The notes beneath the pieces were generated by a model that was not told the origin of the DNA, did not search any database, and was given only the letters and a program-made list of their open reading frames with translations. Source: Melampsora larici-populina 98AG31 (lineage: Eukaryota > Basidiomycota > Pucciniomycetes > Pucciniales > Melampsoraceae). Taken from it: a stretch of 64,000 bases of DNA. Within the stretch, counting starts at the first letter, position 1. Each line of letters opens with the position of its first letter. The stretch is taken from the NCBI RefSeq assembly GCF_000204055.1, contig NW_006768786.1:608873-672872 (forward strand), in the 5' to 3' direction. The position numbers were made by a program, and so were the translations under genes. Positions 59,193 to 64,000 of the stretch are shown here, in pieces.

Positions 59193-59897
59193 TTATGAAT
59201 CGAGTTTGGGTAAAACAGTTGATGTCCCATTCTTGGTTGGAGCAGTAGATGTCCCGTTCTTGGTTGGAGTAGTAGATGTTCCATTAGTTTTTGGATCAGT
59301 TGATGTTCCGTTCTTGCCAGGAGTCGATTTATCGGCATCTTTACCAGGTTTACCATCTGGTTTAGGTTTCTTCTCATCTGAACTTTTCTTATCATCCTAA
59401 TTGATTCAAACCAAAATGACAGATCGGTCAAAAACAAAACTCAATCATTCTAATAGTAAAGTTGAAGACAAACCTTTTTTCCATTACCCTCTTGTTGTTG
59501 TTTAGCCTTTAGTTTCGCTAGTTTTTCTTCTTCATGAGCGATCTCTTGTTTGTATTTTGCAATCTTGCTTTCTAATTTAGTGATCTTAGCTTGAATAGTA
59601 TCTTTGGTTGGGATAGCTGTACCATTGGTATTAGAGGTACCATTGCTTGAAGGACTGCTTGAGTTAGTGATCGGGATCACTGAGCTACTGTTACCAGTAC
59701 CGTTCATGGCTGGCGAACTGGTTTGCATGTCAGAAGCTTTTCGTGCCTGTGATGAAATACAAGACGTCAGCATGAGTTCTGAGGATGATGGCAGATGACT
59801 TGAATGAAAGTGGCGGATCTTTACTCACTCCGATACTGGATCCATAAGCGACTGAAGCGCTGAGCGAGACGACTAGGCTGATCAAAGCGAATCTCAT
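59193..59897 (-). CDS. Small secreted coiled-coil protein with NGTST repeats
   Basis: Three exons (59897-59829, 59746-59474, 59396-59193) join in phase to 181 residues. A signal peptide (RFALISLVVSLSASVAYG) is followed by an Asn/Ser/Thr-rich stretch with several N-glycosylation sequons. Next is a charged coiled coil (about residues 75-110, AKITKLESKIAKYKQEIAHE) and a Lys/Asp-rich segment. Four units of NGTST plus Pro/Thr/Lys then run to the end. No enzymatic domain is visible. It is probably a wall-associated or secreted protein, and it could be an effector candidate by composition alone, which is weak evidence. Confidence 0.7.
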
Positions 59898-61856
59898 CTT
59901 GAAAGGGTTTATGAAGAAGTATGTAAGAAAGATGAAGTGATGTGAAGTGAGAGGTTGATAATTTGATTGGACTATGTACAAAGTTAGAAAACTTGAATGG
60001 AATTGATGAAGATGAAGAATGAATGAAGTGAAGCAAAGAAGCGATCCATGAAGCTCTTTATACCCAACTCAAAGACGTAGCTACACGCCAAACAAATGCT
60101 GAGGACGTCGTTGATTGGCGGGAAATGAAGATTGAGTCACTCAAAGACAAAAACATTAGCAAGGGTTTGCTATTGCCATGCCCAGGTTCGGCATTTCATT
60201 CTCCATAACGATTTCAAAAGAACTGGAACGATTTATCATAGTCGAGGAATGAGGGTCCAAGTGGTTGTCAGACTCGACTTGTAAGCTCACCGTGCTTTGA
60301 ATCTGAGTGATGGAGAATTTGATCTTTAAATCGTCAGGGTATATGGCGCAGAGACTGAGGTATAATATTTTTTGCTTGCAGAAGATTCCTCTTGATCACC
60401 TTTTGCCACGTCAACGTTGCTACTTAATACTATTTACCGTGTCATTTGTCTACTGGGAATGAGATCAGCTTGTTTTAGAAACCGTTTCGGATCTGACAGA
60501 AGTTGAGGATGACCAAAATGTGATTGGACTCCCCTGTAAGGCTCGATGAAGATTTTTCCAAGGCTGTGCAACAAGGCCGAACATTCCGTAGGTTTGACTA
60601 CGACTTGACTTTTCTTTTCTTTCCTGCAAAACTGTTGTTTCATCTCATTCTCTACCTCTCACACATGTCTTGTTGAAATCCGATCAAGAGTTCTTGTAGG
60701 GAGGATCATCTAGAGAGCCTTTGTGAAGGAGATCGATTCTTTCTTGACTCTCAACCTGCTCTTCATTTCTGTAAAAAAAAAACTTTGAAGGAGATCACTT
60801 CCAAGTTCCTGAGCCTGCGCATGTGGTAGATTTGATTCAATTTTGGAACTCACTCCATGATTCCAGTCTTTAAACTTACACCCAAAATCCCTTCCCCGAG
60901 ATCAACGGATCAGTCCACTCAGTCCACTCTCCGGCTCCCACTGTCCTCCACTCATCCAACCATGCGGTGATGATTGCATTTATCATGATTCAATCACCCA
61001 ACCTCTTTCCGCAAAAAAGTTCAAATTTGAATAATTCTGATTTTCAAAATTTCGCATTCACCCAAGTTCAAGACGGAGGAAACTTGGTATGTTTGTAGTA
61101 TGACGTATGAAACGTTTTGTATTGATTTTCAAGCAAAGCTTGTGAAATCAAGTGACTGGAATGATTTGATGAAATGTAAGTTGATGAAAATCATCTTTTT
61201 GTAATTCCTCTTGATCATTTGTAAGATTATGATTCAAGATCAAGATAGATTTTGATACACTAGCACGATGGGAAGATTGATTCTTTTAGAGCTTTAAACC
61301 CAGATTTGATTAAAATGATAAACTCTCGAATCACCGAGTGAATAAAATTGTGAAACTGATTCTGATCAGGCTGAGGAATGAGAATGAGAATGAGAATGAG
61401 AATGAGAAGATAGATTTGAGTTGTCGTCGTTGAATTGATCCATAAAGGAAACTCTTGAGTCTCTTGACTCTGAGCCAGTGATCCAACTTTGATAGTTTCC
61501 ATTTTCTATTCTATTCTCGCTTAACCCACTTTACATCACATCACATCACATCGCATCACGTCACATCACATCACATCATACATATCGCCTCAGCTTACCT
61601 TACTTCAGATCTCTACCTACTCGTTTTAATATCATCATCATCATCATCATCAAATCAATCTCTCTTGATAATCCAAATCATTGATTGTATCTTAATAAAT
61701 CATCATCCTGTTTGTTTAAAATCTCAAACTTCAACAGATCAAATCAAATCACAATCAACTAAATCACGAATCATTATCATCAAATCAACGTAGTCTTCAG
61801 TTCATTCAAGATTTTTGTCTGAAGTCGAATCAAGTTGAATTCTTCTACAACCAATC
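59898..61856. promoter_or_regulatory. Divergent intergenic region with microsatellites
   Basis: It lies between the starts of two divergent genes and presumably contains both promoters. Repeats of GAATGA (61375-61410), CATCA/CACAT (about 61535-61580) and ATC (about 61636-61660) occur near the downstream gene. No other gene was recognised. Confidence 0.45.
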
Positions 61857-64000
61857 ATGTCTTCTGCTTCAGATCATGAATTATATGAATCATACAATAC
61901 ACTTATAGCTACTTCTAGAAGAATAGCCAAAGAAAGAAGAGGAAGTGAACAATCTAATCTAATCAATCAACCACTTTCAACCAATCAAACCAATCATTCT
62001 AATACTATTTCTACTGAATCTTCTAAATATCAATCAAAGTCAAGTTATCAAACTACAAAAAGATTAACACCTATCATAATCACTGAGAGTCATATAAACA
62101 AATCAATAGATCATCAAGAGAATGATGATAACAATTTAATCAGCACTCCTATTCGAAAATCAAATTTAGAAATCAACCATTCATTCGATCTCAGTTCGCC
62201 AACATCACCCTCACCATCAACACCTCCGTCTATCACTTATCTACCACAACCAAGATCTCCAACACCCTCAATCTTTACCAAATCATTACCACCACCCACA
62301 TGTGCCTTACCACCTACACCAGATCGGACTAGCACTTCAAAACTAGAGAAGAGGATCATCAGAAAAGAAGAAGACTTGACTAAACCATCGATCAAAGAAA
62401 CCAATCTGGTGAGCCGAAGACGAAGTTCTAATACGAATTCATCTGTCATTACACCCAAGAAGACTTTAATTCCAGCTCCATCGATCAGAACAGCCAATCC
62501 AACATCAAATCCGAATCCATCCATCAGTAGAACAAGAGTCAGATTAGCATCAATGGGAGTAGGAATCCGACCTAAAACTGCTCCATTACAAATCGCAGCA
62601 GCATTAGAAAACAATCAAGCTTCTTCTGCTTCTTCCACTTCTACTACTACTAATACTACTACTACTACTAATGATTCAATGAATAGTATTAGAATATCCA
62701 AACTACCGACTGTTACTCATCGAATCCATAGTATAAACAAAACAGTCAAGCTTAAACATCAAAGTTCATTACAACAAATCACGAATTTGACACCTACAAG
62801 TGCTTCTTCAAGCAGTGTGAAACAGATCATCACCACTAAAAGGAGTGTGAGTGATTTAGTTGCAAAGATTGAAAGAGATCATCAACCTCAGAAAGCACCG
62901 TTAAATCATCAAACTTTCATCAATTTAAATCAAAGGAATAGAAAGATTTCTTTGGCTAGTTTACAAAGTGATGCTGGATCTGGTACTGGATTGGTTAAAA
63001 ACATTGAAAATGATGAGAATAAAGAATCGATGACCAAAATCATTGAAAGTTTGTGATTTCTGTTTTTTTTTCGATCGATCGATCGTTTTTTTTTGATTTT
63101 TACTGATGAAACTTTTTTCTGTATTTCTCTTGTTGATATTTCTTTTCTGTTGACCGTTTTACCCTTTACCCTTGTTTCTGTTGAATTGATTTGATTTTTT
63201 TTTTGGTTACGTGTTATGTTACATGTGTGTGACTGTGAAATGTGTTGTGATTGTTTGATTTGATTTCTAAATTTTCACTTTTAATTTTGATTTTTGATTT
63301 TGATTTTTAATTTTGTTCGATTTCATTCGATTGATTTGTTGATCACACCAATTCACCAATACTACTTACTTAATTAATAACAGAATCGAAGAAACCTATT
63401 GTAACTCATCAAACCACTACTTCATCACAATCACAATTACCTTCAAGTTCAAGTTCAGGTTGAGTCTTTTACTACTTTTTCAATCTTCATTCATCAAACT
63501 AACTTCAACTTGTTTTTCTTGGTAAATTCCAATTCAGATCGATGGATTGAAGAATCAAAAAATGATCCAAATCCTCCACCATCATCATCATCATCATCAA
63601 TAATCAATTGTAAAAATCTAGATCATCATCATCATCATCATCATTCATTTAGTTTATCATCATCATCATCATCATCATCTAATTCAACTAATCATTCAAA
63701 ACATAATCATCAAACTAATCAAAACATCCTTCAAAGTCCATCAAACCAAAGCTTTTCAATGGCCATCTCTTCACCTTCTCATCAATCAACCTCTTCTCAA
63801 TCACAATCAAAACAATCTCAATCTCAATCTCAATCACAACCACAATCACAACCATCACAATCCTCTTCTCTACTTAATACTTCACATCAACCAATCAATT
63901 CTAATGTCAATCACAACTCCAATCGAGCCGTTCGACCCAGAAGATCAGCTGCTTCTTTACATTCGATTCCTGAACGTAGATCAAAAGAACTCGATCAACC
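61857..64000 (+). CDS. Long low-complexity protein, partial at window end
   Basis: Exons 61857-63048, 63384-63458 and 63538 onward join in phase (donors gtttgt and gttgag, acceptors acag and tcag). The last exon is open to the window end, so at least 577 residues are encoded and the C-terminus is missing. The N-terminus is helical and charged (ELYESYNTLIATSRRIAKER). The rest is rich in Ser, Thr, Asn, Pro and Arg, with SP/TP sites suggestive of phosphorylation. It contains a Thr/Asn run near residue 265, a run of eight His, Ser runs and Ser-Gln repeats. No domain is recognised. It may be a regulatory or cytoskeletal protein, but nothing here decides it. Confidence 0.6.

Noticed and set aside
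61857..63056. Single-exon gene ending at the TGA near 63054
   Set aside because: A donor just before the stop joins in phase to two further open exons of the same composition, so a longer gene is more likely.

Overview
The window looks like a stretch of a transposon-rich basidiomycete genome, most likely a rust fungus (Pucciniales). Host genes are split by short GT-AG introns of about 60-150 bases, base composition is AT-rich, and the repeat classes (DUF6589 proteins, hAT, MULE, PIF/Harbinger-like and TA-flanked miniature elements, Ty3/gypsy gag remnants) fit rusts. The order-level assignment is an inference. No rRNA, tRNA or CRISPR array was seen.

Layout. 1-15 kb is accessory DNA: a decayed short-chain dehydrogenase gene, dispersed repeats, several hairpin-type miniature elements and a broken DUF6589 gene. 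15.6-41.4 kb holds the host genes. These are a membrane J-domain protein (-), an uncertain small gene (-), a secreted GH76 Dfg5/Dcw1-type enzyme (+), the INO80 chromatin remodeler (-, 12 exons), a beta-trefoil-like protein (-), Elongator subunit ELP4 (+) and a small candidate secreted protein (-). A repeat block at 37-40 kb lies within this part and ends in a truncated GDP-mannose pyrophosphorylase fragment. 41.6-54.3 kb is a nest of DNA transposons: two nested TAA/TAT-flanked elements, a complete MULE with intact transposase, 99-bp inverted repeats and a perfect 9-bp target duplication, a 579-bp near-perfect palindrome also with a 9-bp duplication, a 6.2-kb decayed hAT element, and a 289-bp miniature element with a perfect 8-bp duplication. 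From 56.7 kb host genes resume: a secreted AA9-type copper enzyme fused to a CFEM domain (+), a small secreted coiled-coil protein with NGTST repeats (-), and a long low-complexity protein running off the window end (+).

Neighbouring host genes do not form an obvious pathway or cluster. Several encode secreted or cell-wall proteins (GH76, AA9-CFEM, two small secreted proteins), as expected of a plant-associated fungus. Exon coordinates in the entries were derived by hand from splice signals and reading-frame phase; they are models without transcript support. The most striking observations are the apparently intact MULE, the foldback element built of inverted tandem arrays, and the AA9-CFEM fusion with altered second-sphere residues.
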